NCBI GenBank assembly: GCA_037952775.1
Contig: JBANAY010000001.1
Location: forward strand, 2,976,001-3,040,000
Direction of reading: 5' to 3'
Length of the DNA stretch: 64,000 bases
Source of the DNA: Clonostachys chloroleuca
Taxonomy: Eukaryota; Ascomycota; Sordariomycetes; Hypocreales; Bionectriaceae
Positions within the stretch are counted from its first letter, which is position 1; each line of letters starts with the position of its first letter. The translations under genes were made by a program, and so were the position numbers. Below the pieces are notes generated by a model, which was given only the letters and a program-made list of their open reading frames with translations, ran no database searches and was not told the DNA's origin. Of the stretch, positions 33,664 through 47,303 are shown one piece after another.

Positions 33664-36147
33664 TTAGTTCTTCTTCGCAGCGTGAACGCTAGCAATGATG
33701 CGTTCCACGATCGTAGGATCAGACAGCTGTGTAGATATTTCAGTTAGCCAAATGCACAGCAATAGGAGAATGAGTGAAGCAGGCAAACATACCGTTGTGA
33801 TGTCTCCCAGTTGGTCCTCCTCGCCGGCGAGGATCTTCCTCAGAACACGGCGCATGATCTTGCCACTACGAGTCTTGGGCATATCGGGAACGATGTAAAC
33901 GGCCTTGGGGGCCGCAAAGGGGCCAATGCTTCGGCGAACCTGCATGATGAGCTCCTTTCGCAGCGCATCGTTGGCATCCTGTCCTGCCTTGACAGCGACA
34001 AAGGCGTTGACAGCCTGGCCGGTAAGCTCATCAGCAACACCAACCACAGCAGCCTCGGCGACAGAGTGATGCTCAATCAGAGCAGCCTCGATCTCAGCGG
34101 TAGACAGACGGTGACCACTGACGTTAACAACATCGTCAACACGTCCGCGGATCCAGTAAAAGCCTTCGTGATCCCTGCCAGCACCGTCACCGGTAAACTG
34201 AAAGATATGTATTAGCCAACGTACCCAATTATCCACTCAAGGGTGATATATAACTCACGTAGTAGCCCTTGTACACATTCAGGTACGTATCCATATATCG
34301 CTTGTGGGCACCATACACAGTGCGGGCCATGCTAGGCCATGGCTGCTTGAATGCGAGAACACCCTCAACGTCGTTGCCGTGGATCTCCTCTCCGGAAACA
34401 GGGTCGATGATGGCGGGCTCAATGCCAAAGAAAGGCAGAGAAGCGCTACCGGGCTTGGTAGGTGTGACACCACCCAGAGGGCAGATGACGTTAGATCCGG
34501 TCTCTGTTTGCCAGTAGGTCTTTCAATTGAAGTTAGCACTGGTACAACCAAGGTAGACATGGATCTCCTTGAACTTACATCAACAACGTGGGCCTCCTCG
34601 TGGCCGACAACCTCGAAGTACCACTTCCAGATCTCAGCTGCAATGGGCTCACCGACGGAGCCAAGAACACGGAGGTCCTTCATCTGTGCCTTGACGTGCT
34701 CATCACCAGCGCGCTTGAGTAGTCTCAGGGCGGTGGGGGCGACGTAGAACTGTGTGACTTTGTGCTTCTCAATGATATCCCAGTATCTCGAGAAGTTGGG
34801 GTAGGCGGGGGTGCCTTCGAAAACGACTGTAGTAACACCCAAAAGAAGAGGGGCGTACACGACATAAGAGTGGCCGGTAATCCAACCAACATCACCACCA
34901 CAGAAGTACCGATCACCAGGGTGGATATCGAAGACGTACTTTCCGGTCATGGCACATCCAAGCAGGTATCCACCGGTAGAGTGCAACACACCCTTAGGCT
35001 TGCCAGTCGAGCCGGATGTGTAGAGAAGGAAAAGGGGGTCCTCAGAGTTGACGGGCTCGGGGGAGATGTAGGCAGGCCACTTCTCAATCTCCTCGTGCCA
35101 CCAGTAGTCGCGGCCCTCGGTCCAGGGGATCTCAGAACCAGTGCGCTTGTACACCAAAACATGGGATACATCGGGGCACTGCTTCAAGGCATCGTCGACG
35201 ATCTTCTTGGTTCCAATCAACTTACCACCACGCTTGCCCTCATCCGTGGTGATAACAACCTTGGATCCAGCATCGGTCACACGGTCGCGCAGGGAGTCGG
35301 ATGAGAATCCGGCGAAAATGACTGAGTGGATAGCACCGATACGGGAGCAAGCGAGGATGGCAATGATGGCCTCGGGAATCATGGGCAGGTAGATGGCAAC
35401 GGTATCGCCCTTTCGGACACCCATCTGCTTCAGGACCCAGGCGGTCCTGGACACTTCCCGCAGGAGCTCGCCATATGTGACGTTGCGGCCATCGGCGGGG
35501 TCGTCAGCTTCGTAGATGATGGCGACTCGGTTAGGGTCTGCGTGGGCGTGTCTGTCAACGCAGTTGTAGGAAGCATTCAGCTGGCCCTCGACAAACCAAG
35601 CGTTGTCTCCGTGTTCGAACGAGCCGCTGTGGACGGTCTGGAAGTCGCGGGACCAGCTGAGAAGCTCGCGAGCTTTGCGCCCCCAGAACTGGTGGGGCTT
35701 TGTGATGGACTCCTTGTACAGTTGTTGGTACTCTTCTAAATCTAGCGACGGAGACTTGTTAGCACGGTGAACAAGTGCGACCGAGAGAACTGCGCTCAAG
35801 AGGCCGGCAGCTGGGCATCTCGAGGAAACGTGGGACATTGACCAATCACAGCGTCGGTAATGCAGGTGTCTTCCTAGTACTTACTTGAAATGTGGGGCTT
35901 GCTGGGATGCTCTGATAGAGTGAAAGCGTCGGTTAGCAAACAAAAACGGTTCAACCTCAAGCCAGTTCTGGAGGGGAGGAGCTAAAAGCATACTTTCAAA
36001 CATCTTCTCGGGGGGGTCTACAAAACGGTTAATACGCGCAATCCTGGTGGCCAATTCGGCGATGGGGAATTGGTTCTTACGGAAAGTGTCGACGCCATGG
36101 GCCTCGGACACGACCTTGGCCGGTTGATCAGCAACGGCTTCAGCCAT
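33664..36147 (-). CDS. facA: Acetyl-CoA synthetase
   Basis: Activates acetate to acetyl-CoA through an acetyl-AMP intermediate; required for growth on acetate. The product is an ANL-superfamily enzyme of usual length. Seven exons: 36081-36147, then two micro-exons, 35994-36017 (24 nt) and 35885-35911 (27 nt), then a large exon from 35741, and three more separated by introns near 34520-34580, 34200-34260 and 33730-33790. Splicing both micro-exons produces [20 protein letters not shown], matching the conserved N terminus. The AMP-binding P-loop [13 protein letters not shown], the [11 protein letters not shown] stretch and the C-terminal catalytic lysine motif [10 protein letters not shown] are present. 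The protein lacks a peroxisomal or mitochondrial signal that I can see. The symbol follows fungal usage. Confidence 0.96.
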
Positions 36148-39100
36148 TGTGACTATGTGCAATTGAAATCGACTGGGCTTGGGTTCTCGATAATTCTCGT
36201 ATCGTATCTCGGTGTACTGTTCCCAGCGAGTGGCTGATAACACTATATCGCGGTCTGAGGAATGAGGTAGTGGGCGGTCAAGGTGGTATCGTGGGGGTGA
36301 TCTCGCGATGGTGCTACCGCCAGTACTTCGATTCTGCTAGAGGGGTCGATGCGGGGTACGTTCTAGGTTGTCCAGTACAGGGGCCAAAGTCGCATAAATG
36401 TCACAGGAACTTGCTGGTCACTGAGGAGCAAAGGACGGAGATGATGCAAGAAGAGCCCTCGAGTCGAAGGGGACAGGAGAGAGCAGGTGGGAGAGGTAAG
36501 GAGGAGGAAGAGAAATTGGCGGGCGAGACTAGTGGAGGGGCGCAGAAAGGCGAGGGGGCACGCGATTCTTTTATGTTGAAATTGCGACGGGCCGGGGTAC
36601 AGGAGAAGGAGCTCTCTCACGGCTGCGGAGGCGTATGATTAATGGTGTCGAGTAATGGGTACCTAGGTAGGCAGAAAGGATCCATGGATAACGGGAGTTG
36701 TGCATCCCTGGTGAAGCAGCCATTTCAGACGGCCGGCCGGTATCGCGACTCGTGCCTCTGCCACCGCAGGTCCAGGCGTAGGAACGTGGCGTGGGAGTGG
36801 GTGTGGTCGGCTACTCAGTAGGTCGACTCTAGCTGCTGGTGGACACCATCCCGGCTATCCCCAACATTCCACCTCGCCAGCACCCATTGGACGCTGCACG
36901 CAGCTGCCCGCTGTACTGGGAAAGATGGCGGGGCGAGCTCACTGCAGCCTCCAGGGCCGGTGGTAAAGCTGCATGCTGCCGTTGGGAGGGAGCTCCCTGG
37001 GCTCTGGCAGCCGCAGCGACGGTGTCTTGCTGAACCCAGTCCCACCATTGGCTCCTTTGCCCCGAGCAGCGACTTGGTCTTGTCTCTCTGCCACCGGCAA
37101 AACCATCGGCTCTCAAGAACCCCCCTTACCACACATCCCATCGCCCACGCCTTGGCCTGCGTGACAGCCTATTCTGAGACTCGGCTGCTAGCCCGGCCGC
37201 CCTCCTGTCGGCCGAGCGACAGCCTGGATTGACAACCTCCAGCGCTGACATCTTTTGACTGAGATACAGCCATGATGATCACACGCGGCATTACGTTCCG
37301 GGCTAACCCAAAGCCTCTGATCCTCCCGCCTTTGGGGTAAGGTCATGATGCTCAATTGCTGGCCCAGCATTGGTTCCCTCGGCTGTCCCTTCAGTCCGGC
37401 CAGGCATGCTCCCCAGACAAGTACGTAGTTAGCTGGGGGGCAATCTGGATCTTCAGACATCCAGTTAGATGTCTGCCACCGGCCTGCATCACGGAGGGCT
37501 TCGGGGCTCAACAAATCTGCTGCTACATGCCTCTACCCAATGAAAAGCATGGCGCATGCATGGCCTGGCACGTCTAATTTCTTAAAGAGTCTTCTGCGAA
37601 ATCGGTCCCCGTTTTATGGAGCGTTTATGGTAGCTTATTACGTACTGCGAAGATATTTATCACCCTGGGAAACACACGGTGCGCCTCTGCTACCTTTGTC
37701 CTATGGAATGTAGGTTTTGGGGGGTCTGGTAGAGATCAATGCCTTCTTGTGTCTGGACTGGTCACCCATGGGAACGGCCCTGAATCCGCACAGGATCTTG
37801 AACAACCTTGCGATTGTTGGGGTTTCCATGTGGGAAGGGAGCAGAGGAAGGATCCCAAATTACCACCTTCGCATCCCAGTTCAATAAATGCTTAGCTCCG
37901 GGATTTCCATTGGCTCACGGCTTGCTGTTTCCAGGATTGCTTGTTGGCACCTGGGGAAACTCGCCGGGTTTCTCCATGGCGGACTGCACCTACAGGAAAT
38001 TTCCAAAATGATTCATCGTCCCACGACAAGGATGACGAAGAGCAGCAAGGGACCACCTACAGGGATAATCGGTTCCACATTGCACCAAAAGCCCCCATTC
38101 TGTTGGACCCTTCGTCTCTCAAGACCCCAACTCCTGCAAATGGGCTGCGATCTAACTGAAGATCCGTCCAGCCCAACACGGGACAATCGGTTCAGGAGCC
38201 GGGGATGATTCACAGGTGCTTGGTATCATGGCTGTCCATCCAGAGAGTCAGTCGGCAGATGTGGAAAGCTCCCGCTTGAACTACTCGCTCACTGGTAGGA
38301 CGAACTGCTATTTAAAGAGGGTACATAATGAAAGAAAACCAGGTCCTCCCCAACCCCGACGTCCCCGAGTGTCCCGGCAGTCTGCGTATCCACGCTTCCC
38401 CCGCAATCTGCCCCGTTTCTTGCCAGGGTTGTGCACCTCGAGCCACTGAGACACAGACGCAGCATCTCCTGTTGCAACAACTATGGAAAACATTGTGCAT
38501 ATTGCCATCGTCACCGAGCAGCATTTTGAGAATATTCGACCCCATTGGTCCTTCGGAAAATGCCACTGACCAGCAAAATCCCCACAACGCGGCGATGGAT
38601 GTCCTGTATCGCTCCGGTCTGCTGGTTTATGCCAACCTCCGAAGATACCCTACACACACAGTTACATGTACTATACATTAGATACACCAGCAACAATCCC
38701 ATTGTGACTTTATATCAGAGGACGTGTGTAGGAGATGCGTACAGTCTTCCATATATATGGGCAGGAATTCGGGTTCTTTCGCCTTAATATTTTCTCCTTC
38801 GCTCAGACGGGTGGCAAGCATCACCACATGCCTACGGTTGTTCCCGAATGTAACTCGTCACTCCGTTACCCCAGGTCGTCGTCGCCACCTCTGGTCCGGG
38901 GTTGGGACTAAGAGGAAAGGAGCACCATGCTACCTGCCACGCTCGGTAGCTTATCAGCGATGAATCATCCCTTCCTCGGTTGGCCGCTGTGCGCTGTGGG
39001 GGTCCCGTCAACTCATCCGTTGCTCCGCATGGTGGCATTGGCTGTAACTCATCTTAACCTAACCTAAACTTCGAGACAACCTTTTTTTTGATTCATCACA

Positions 39101-42100
39101 ACCGGATTCATGGCTATAGAAGTTCAATCTGAGAATAAGTTTTATTGATATTCACGGAATACCATACCGTGGAATCTTAGAAATCACCGCACAAGAAGTC
39201 ATCCGGAGTCGCTAGAAGTACCCGTCTCTGCTTGCCGCCCTTTGAAACTAGGCCATTCTCCGCAAATCCAATAACTCGGGTTCCTGATCTAGGGGCCGAA
39301 AGTTTCCAGACTATTGCACATGCGTTAACCGTGGCGCCGCCAAGCCGAGAGTCAGACCTTTGACGTCTTCTTTGGTGCGACATCGCAGGTCTCCAAATGT
39401 CATTGCCTGCCTCTACCATTGACAACCTTTGCTTGAATTTAGGTTTCTAACTATGGAGTTATTGGATTTTCTTCTACGTCCTCCATAAATGACAGTTGCC
39501 CCCGCCATTTGAAAAGGTTCTGAGTTGTTCAATGGCGACGACACAGGGGAGAGTAACTTCAGCCGTGGAAAATATCTAAGCTTCTTGACTCTTACTATTA
39601 TTTTCTGTACAATAAAAAGCTGAGCTACTGTTTACTATAGAAGGCAGACAAATCATGATCATTCAAACGATCAAATCTTAGAGTAGTACATCCATCAACA
39701 GAGAATGGGGGACGAGAAGATGCTTATCTTGGAGCGAGCCTTGCTAGACCGATTATCTGCGTTATAGGATGCGACGACCTATTTTCAAAGTAACGCAAGT
39801 TATACATGATGGATACCTACGGTTAGGTAGGTTCTTGCAAGACTTGTTGAGCCATCATTGCGTGAATTCACATCAGACGGTGATGAATTGAACCGTGTCA
39901 CCGCTGTCACTCGAGTAAGCAAAACCCTACCGAGTCATTGGAGCTAGAATATGGGTATGTAAGCCTGCTATGAATAGGAAGTTAAGTTTATTGGTATCGG
40001 AGGGCTTGGCTGATAAGAAGTAAAACCTACGGTCTGGAGGCTCGGTTCAAAGCGAAGAATTCAGAAACTCAATGTCTTCCCCACCGGTGAAAAGTTTAGA
40101 CGGTCGTTTTCTTGACACCTTGATATTTCATTGCAAAATGTAAAACGTAATTCTCCATATTGATTGCGGGGCACCTCCCCATCAATGTGTTCGTGGGAAG
40201 TGTCACTGGCCCACCGCCATTTTCTGGGATATTTCTTCGCTCGCCGAATCAGTTGTGGTGCAAATCATGGATGATAGCCTCGTCGATGACGGCCCGCATA
40301 TGATTTGCTCTTGGTAGACGCCGAGATTCTCCAAGTTGCTGACGCTCTCTGGAAAATAGATGGCACTGCCCTGTATAGATGTGGTGGCTACGGCCTATAG
40401 AGAAATTACATCTCACCATATACATGACTCATAGTCTCTTCTTCGTGTGTAGTGAAGCTTCATATAGACCAATCGTTCTTATAGAGGGCCGCTCCTAAGG
40501 AGTCGGTGGAGTGTCATACCGGGGAGGACTAGAAGATTCATATTGGATGAGTCTCCAACTACCTACTTCGGCATACCATTGAATAGAGAGGTAGATCAAC
40601 CACCCGATTCAACCATTCACGAGTAGGACTGAAGCTCTCAATAGATTCGCGATAAATCTCAATTATTTGTCAAATATAATACAAAAAAACCGGGGAAGGC
40701 AGCCTTGATGGTTGTATCGAATAGCGCGGGTCATTTGATTTTCGGGACACCACTATTACCCCCTACCATTTTGGATTGCCACGCCTGTCTGCTATGGATA
40801 TATATGTTCTGGGTGGTTTAAAGAGCGTCGCTGATATGAATTTTAGGATGCATAGACTACCTAGGCACTGCACAGCCGTTGAATGAAAATAAGGCAGATA
40901 TCAATGTCGATTTCTTTCCCAATCCCACCCAGCTGCTCTTCACCAACTAGAAGATCATATCCAAAAGCGATTTGATAGAACTATCTCAATAAAGCAGGGA
41001 ATCCTCCTCCTTTAGGAACGCATGTTCCTGCATCTGGCGCTACGGTGCTGTGGGGGATGGCAAGGCAGTTCCTCAGTACTTGCCACCCTTTATCCGAATT
41101 CAGATTAATGATTTCAAATATGTATTACCGTTTGCCACAGGATTTGTGAATAAATCTCGGGACGAAGCATGCGTATACGTAATCCTTGCTTCTTTGTTGT
41201 CTTGATCTCGGTAGGTCGAGGTGAAAGTAAACTTGGTGAAATGTCTGACTCTAAATCCTGATACCCCGATGTAAGTGAGAGCAGGGAGATCCTTTGAAAT
41301 ACTTATCTCCAGATGATAAAGATTCAAGTTAGACAGAGATTCATGAAAATTAGTTGGAATTGGATGTCGAGCCTGATTATTTGTTTAGCCGCCCTTGCCT
41401 TGGGGTCATCTCGCAAGTTATCCGAGTACAACATCTCTGGTCTCGATGGATTGAAGCCAACCTGAAACATACCCACCATCGTAGAATTATTCCAGAAACA
41501 TACACCAATGAATAGTTGATGCCCTCAGTATGAATCAGCCTAGCTCTCCTGACTCTGGTGGAGAAGGATGGGGTATGAGTAGGGGGGCGAGGTTGGTAAG
41601 AGACAAGTGAGGTACTAAGTGGCCCCCTTCAAAGTCATCTTGTGAATCATTGGCATGCGCAGGCATGCCTCCTAGATGACTGGTTGCTATATTGCTGAAA
41701 GCGAGATGTACGAAAAAGCATATGCAAGCAACTGCGCATCGCATCCATGCCCGTTCTTGGGGGCCACGAGGTTGTGCGCACTCCTCGCCTAATCTGTATA
41801 CCACACACCGCGGTACCTTTGCGTGAAAGAGATACACGTATTACGCACGACAAAACATCCAAACTCATGCAGACTGCGGGCATGAGCCGCAATTAAGCGC
41901 CTATGCACGTTAAGCACCTGTGTAGAGCCGGCTAAGATTCTACTAGACAGATGATTCTTCTAGGTCTGTGATAGCAACACGGTGAATGCTGTTATAAGTG
42001 AACAAACGAACTATACGAAGCTACGGGATGTTGAACACCAACGGTGGCCCAAAGACTCATACTCTCAACGAACCAAGCCAATATCATTGTTTGATTATCG

Positions 42101-44590
42101 GTGATTAGATGGATGTTTACACTTGTAGGACGCGGCCATAGCCTCTGCCCTGTCGCAATAACTGCGGCAAAGACGAAATGTGGTCATCAGCACAGCCCGA
42201 GGCATTTCCATATCCTAATACTCTATTTTTGGGTGTTGAGGAAATAACTTCCCGTTCGTGAGATCGAGGCTGGTGGCACTACTAGCTGCAAATCGAGAGT
42301 CTCTTGTTGTTTGATATTTCCATAAACAGTCCTTTCATCTGAACTGAGCAGGGTAGTCCTCCGGTAAAAGTACCCCGGCCGCCGGGACTCAGCCTCGCCC
42401 TAGATACTCGCCTGCAGATGCCCACGAGGCATGGCCTGGTTTGGACCTGATGCCGGCTGCAGGGGTGAAGCAGAATTTAGTATTTATGCCCGGCAAGTAT
42501 ACCGAAGGAGGATTGACCCCACCATTTGGGGGCTTATATTTGGATATATCCCACCACTTCCTTCGCATTCATGACGGAATGCGGTGAAGAGGATTGAGGG
42601 CATGCGTTTGATGTCTGGGCTATGCAACAACCCGAAGCATGTGGTGGTGGAAAGGTATGAGTCAAACGGTTTGTACCATAACGGCTGACCATAACGGTCG
42701 ACTCGAGACAAGGATACTACTATGATGAAACGGGCGAGCAACAGAAACAACGAGGCGTGGGGTTCACATTGCTAGGTGTGCTCCTCAGCTCAGCCCTATT
42801 GATGATTCACCCCCCAGATACCTTGAATGCTCAGGACAAATACCCTCATTGATAAGACTACGGGACGAGTGTCCGATGGAGAAAAAATGTTTAATATAGA
42901 AAACCCAATTTCCAAGCACATGGCTGGCTCGCAATGCTACCTCTTGGACGGATAGTTGGGGGCTGTGCAGTGTGTAGACTGCTCGTCGTGTTTGGTCGTG
43001 TTGTGACCTACACCCGCCCTAGAACCTTTGCCGGGCTGGCAGAGAGTGCACTAGATGCTGATTCGCCGCAGCTCCATACCGGCATGTAACCTTAGGCACG
43101 ACTTACCGTCCAGTGTAGGGATTGACTTTGATACTAGTACCTTAGCAGTTTAGGTACTGGTACCTCAATCCCGTATCCGATTCATTGAGGTTGCCTGCTC
43201 TGTAGAATTCGTCAGCGTTGGCATACCGCCTATCGATGATTCCACTGTGTGCATGGAGACAACCTGAAGACAAGCATGTCTACCTAGCACCTACGGCAGG
43301 AGGGCAGTGTACTGTCGCCATAGGGTTAAACAATGAATGGAAGGTATCCCGTAGATGTCCACCTGTCTTACTGTTAGGGGATCCATTGACGGACTGAATA
43401 CATAAGTTCTATGCCTCCAGTGGCTGGGCGGGTTTCTGTGTCCCGCCCAACCGCTGTAGTGGCCCCGGTGCCGCTAATCACTGGCGACGGGCGTGGCCCG
43501 CTAATTAACCCCTTGTGCTTAATTGCCCTACCGGCCAACTCTGTTCGCTGCGCCATCCAATATCCTATTGGGACCCCCAGATGAATTGCTGAGATCCAGT
43601 CGTGGAAGCAACCGAAGGGGTTTTGGCTGGGGGCTTTTGTGGAGCGTGCCGAATCCTTCCACATCGTAGAACGAGAGCTGTAGCAGCTACCCTGCCCTGC
43701 ACGGAAAGTACATGTAACAATATGTCAGAAGGGGATCGAGAAGAGAGCGGGCTCATCAATTGTTCTTTTCAGTCGAGGCAGATTTAGTGTTGCAGGGCTG
43801 TCGGGAGCGGGAAGAAGGCCTCCCCCCTCCACGGCATCAGACGCGACGCAACGTGTGACATGTGCACTTGCATCTGGCGGTGGGCTGCGGCTGAGCCTTC
43901 TGACCCAACCGTGCAGCTCCTGCCCCGTCTCACTGCCACCCACTGCCTTGGAGCTGAAAGGGATCGGCTAGGCGTTAATTAAATTCTGGAAATTATGGAC
44001 GGCAGGAGGGTGGGTGGTTTGGCTGATGGGAGGTACCTGCCTGGTATGTTTGAACACACGCGTAGCATAGGGCTGCATCTCCGTGGAAGTCGCCTTTTCT
44101 ACCTGCCACTATCTTTGCTTCTGCCGGGTGTCACACACGTGATGACTTAGCTCCCCCTCGCCCAGGCAACTGTCCAAAAGATCGATTATTACCTGTTTCT
44201 TTCTGCGTTCATTTTGCCATAAAGGGCGGGTTGATTTGTCCCGCGTCATCCACACCACACCCCTCCTCACCCCTCCCCCTTTGGCCAGACGGACGGACAG
44301 ACGAAGCCAGGCCTGCGTTACATCTTCCCTGCCTCCATGGAACCGTCCGTTTTCGTTATCCACGTCCGGGGCATATCAATATATATCTAGGCCCCCGTAC
44401 GCACCCGCGCTTGGTTGTAGACTAAGCCTGGAGACAATCGTAAAATAAACATCCGAGACCAAAACACTTTTCCGCCCAAGCCCCTCACCACATTAGACGT
44501 TGAGCGCATGAGGAGCAACTGACGTATCTTGCTTCTCCTCCCATCGACATACCCTTCATTCATCCTCACTTCATCCTACACACTACCTAG
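36148..44590. other. 8.4-kb gene-poor region
   Basis: No open frame longer than about 120 codons and no domain match. The first 500 bases probably serve as the facA promoter, and the last 600 bases (C-rich, around 44230-44590) as promoter and leader of the Zn2Cys6 gene. Between about 39.4 and 43.4 kb open frames are unusually scarce. Around 41.04-41.50 kb the minus strand shows broken, protein-like stretches with Leu-rich character, possibly an old gene relic. No terminal repeats or transposase were recognised. Confidence 0.4.
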
Positions 44591-46252
44591 ATGGGGACTT
44601 ACCTCGCCATGGACATGAACCATCAGCTGTCGCCCTCATTGCTGGGCTACAGCGCACCGGACTTCGACCCTTATCCCTTCCCACCGGAAGATGAGCTTTA
44701 CTTTCAACCGCCTTCGGGGCAGATTCTCTCACCACAATTGCAGCTTGGCATAGTCCCGCCCCCTCCACCATGCAATTTCTCAGACTCTTCCGCCGGCGAA
44801 AAAGCAACCACACCGAGCTCTGATTGCGTGAACTCTGAGATTGTTCGCAAGACTGCGCCCAAGCCGAGACTGGAGCGGAGGGGACACACGAAGAGTCGCA
44901 GGGGATGTTACAACTGCAAGAGGAGGCGCATCAAGGTACGTTCAACCCGACAAACCTCGCGGTGACCAACAACGTGACTGACTGCCAGGCGGAATAGTGC
45001 CAAGAGACACAACCAGCGTGTGGACATTGCGTCAAGACGGGATTGAAATGCGAATATCCCTCTCTCCCTCAAATCACCCATCAAGTAAGTGACTTTTCGT
45101 ATTAGGTCATGGTGTTCCATTCGCTAATCGTCTCGCGTAGCCTCACAACCAGATCCCCATATTCAGTCTGCAAGATATGCGCCTCTTCCAGCACTTCCTC
45201 ACCCAATGCTATCCACATCACCCATTGAAGCAGGAAGAGGTTTGGACACACGAAGTACCCTGCATCGCTCACAATGTATGGCATCTACCGAACTATAACT
45301 TCCATGCCCTGTTTGGTTCCTTTGCTGACAAGATATCCCGTAGCACGAATATCTTATGCATGCTATCCTCGGCTTTGCAGCATCAGAGCTTCAATCGACA
45401 GACAGCAGCCTCTTAACAGCCGCCGTGAACCATCGAGTCAAGGCCATCAAAGCCATCAAGAAGCGCCTTGCTGATGCCGCGAGATCTATCTCTTCTGCGG
45501 AGGAGACCAATGCTATGATCGCTACCTGCTTTGCTCTTACATTCCAATCAGTCAGCTTGGATGATGGATTAGCAGAGTTTATGACCTTTATCCGCGGTAT
45601 CTTGATTGTGGGGATGCAGATGATGTTCAGAGGTATCAAACCTATCTTCACGACTCTAATGGACGAAGAGCAGAAGGAAAAGCTTTTGGAACCCCTGATG
45701 GAAACCCTCCCCTTGATCCAGAGGGGCTGGGCGGATTCTGCTCTTGAGGCGATCGGCAGTTTACGACCACTGTGCATTGAGCAGGTACAGATTGAGTATT
45801 ACGACAAGTTGATGGACATAGTACAGAAGCTTTACATAAGTTCATGGGACGGTAAGTGCCCTAGCAACATCCTAAGTCGTCTATTTCAATGTGGACTTTA
45901 ACTGATATTCTGCGTAGCGTACAAAGCACACACACAACAGTACGGTTGGTGGATGATGCTTCCACACAGCGTCTTTCAGGAGCTCATCAGCCCTGACAAC
46001 CAAGTCATTTTGCTTCTACACACACATTGGATTGCTTTGGGCGAGGTGATGGCATTTATTACGCAGCAAGAATACGAGGTGCGAGAGAAGCACGGATCTG
46101 ATGAAGGACGCAATATCGATCCCGGAATGCTTCGATGGCTGCGATACCTGAATGCACGAGTCGACTATGAACACCAGATGTATGACCAATGGCCGATGTG
46201 GGTGGAAGCGCAACTGGATCGAGATCTTTCATTTTTTGGGAAGCTGAGATGA
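44591..46252 (+). CDS. Zn2Cys6 transcription factor
   Basis: Five exons (44591-44935, 44998-45084, 45141-45275, 45344-45851, 45918-46252) give 469 residues. The binuclear zinc cluster is split by the first intron and reads C106, C109, C116, C123, C126, C133, the exact C-x2-C-x6-C-x6-C-x2-C-x6-C spacing, preceded by a basic stretch (HTKSRRGCYNCKRRRIK). The C-terminal part is a fungal regulatory domain of the Upc2-like subgroup (HEYLMHAILGFAASEL, then a helical region). The first 70 residues are Pro/acid-rich and could activate transcription. Target genes are unknown; the nearest metabolic genes are not close enough to infer a pathway regulator. Confidence 0.92.
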
Positions 46253-47303
46253 TTATTTCACTTACATACACTCCTTTTTCGCCCTCGGGCCCCTCTGCAG
46301 AGACCTAAAACACCGGGCGGGTGTCAGCATGGCGTTGGGAAATCGAAGGGAAAGGCTACCGAGAAGAATGCTATGACGCCAGTCAGTTGTCACAGCCAAA
46401 TTGCTGCGGACGAATGATGGTGGCCGGGGCCGGTATTTCTACCTAGCTAAGAATCGACATTTTCTCTACTCTTCTGATCACGTCATTCTTGTCCTTGGTG
46501 AACTGGTCTGAAGGGCCAATTTGCATGCCGGGCTAAATTGATCTTAGAAATGTTCATTCGGAACGATCAATACGTGACCCGCGCCACGCCAGGCAGCCTT
46601 AGGTTCCTAAAGTACATTTTAGTATCTACGCACATTTGCTGGCTGACGACTGACGGCGTCCTATGCTTCATCTGGGTGTGAGGGTCTTACTTGCCTCGTG
46701 TCACATGCCACATTTACTCAAGCTGGCTGACCGAGCGAAGCCGTCTAGAATCCTATCAAGGCTCGCCATGAGCGACAGCCGAGACTCATCCACTCACCAC
46801 AGCACACATACATACTGCACCCATGACGCCTGCCGCCAAGCATGACGCTCTGGCGATCCAGTAGTCAGCACCGTGGATTGATCGGTTTCCCCTCTCGTGT
46901 TCGTCGTATTCCGGGCCATAGCCCTTTACCGACCCACCACTGGCCAATTGGCGCCATGGATGAACGTGGCTTGGCTGCCTAGCGTTGCCCCAAGATCGTG
47001 GGTAGGCGTTATCGTTGAGGAGATCCGGCACCGTATTTCGCGTTTGTTTGATTTAGCGTGCATCGCATTGATCCACATGGCGATAAACTCATCAATATGT
47101 GCCTGGGACAATATTCAAGAGGCTCAACTGGAAAAGCGAGGAGGAAAAGTATATAGGCCCAAGGACTGGCACATATTTTGAGAATTTATTGATGAATGTA
47201 GAACAAGCATACGGTCGAGAGCCATTTGAAATACCGAAGAATCAAACAACAATCCAAATCTAGCTGTCTATCGCATCATCTTAGTACTTTACCGAAATCC
47301 ATC
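46253..47303. other. Intergenic
   Basis: About 1 kb between two genes on the plus strand. It presumably holds the promoter of the gene at 47304. No coding or RNA gene is supported. Confidence 0.4.

Noticed and set aside
36148..44590. Secondary-metabolite gene cluster around the oxidase pair
   Set aside because: No polyketide synthase, peptide synthetase, methyltransferase or transporter is visible within 10 kb on either side; the oxidase neighbours are housekeeping or gene-free DNA.
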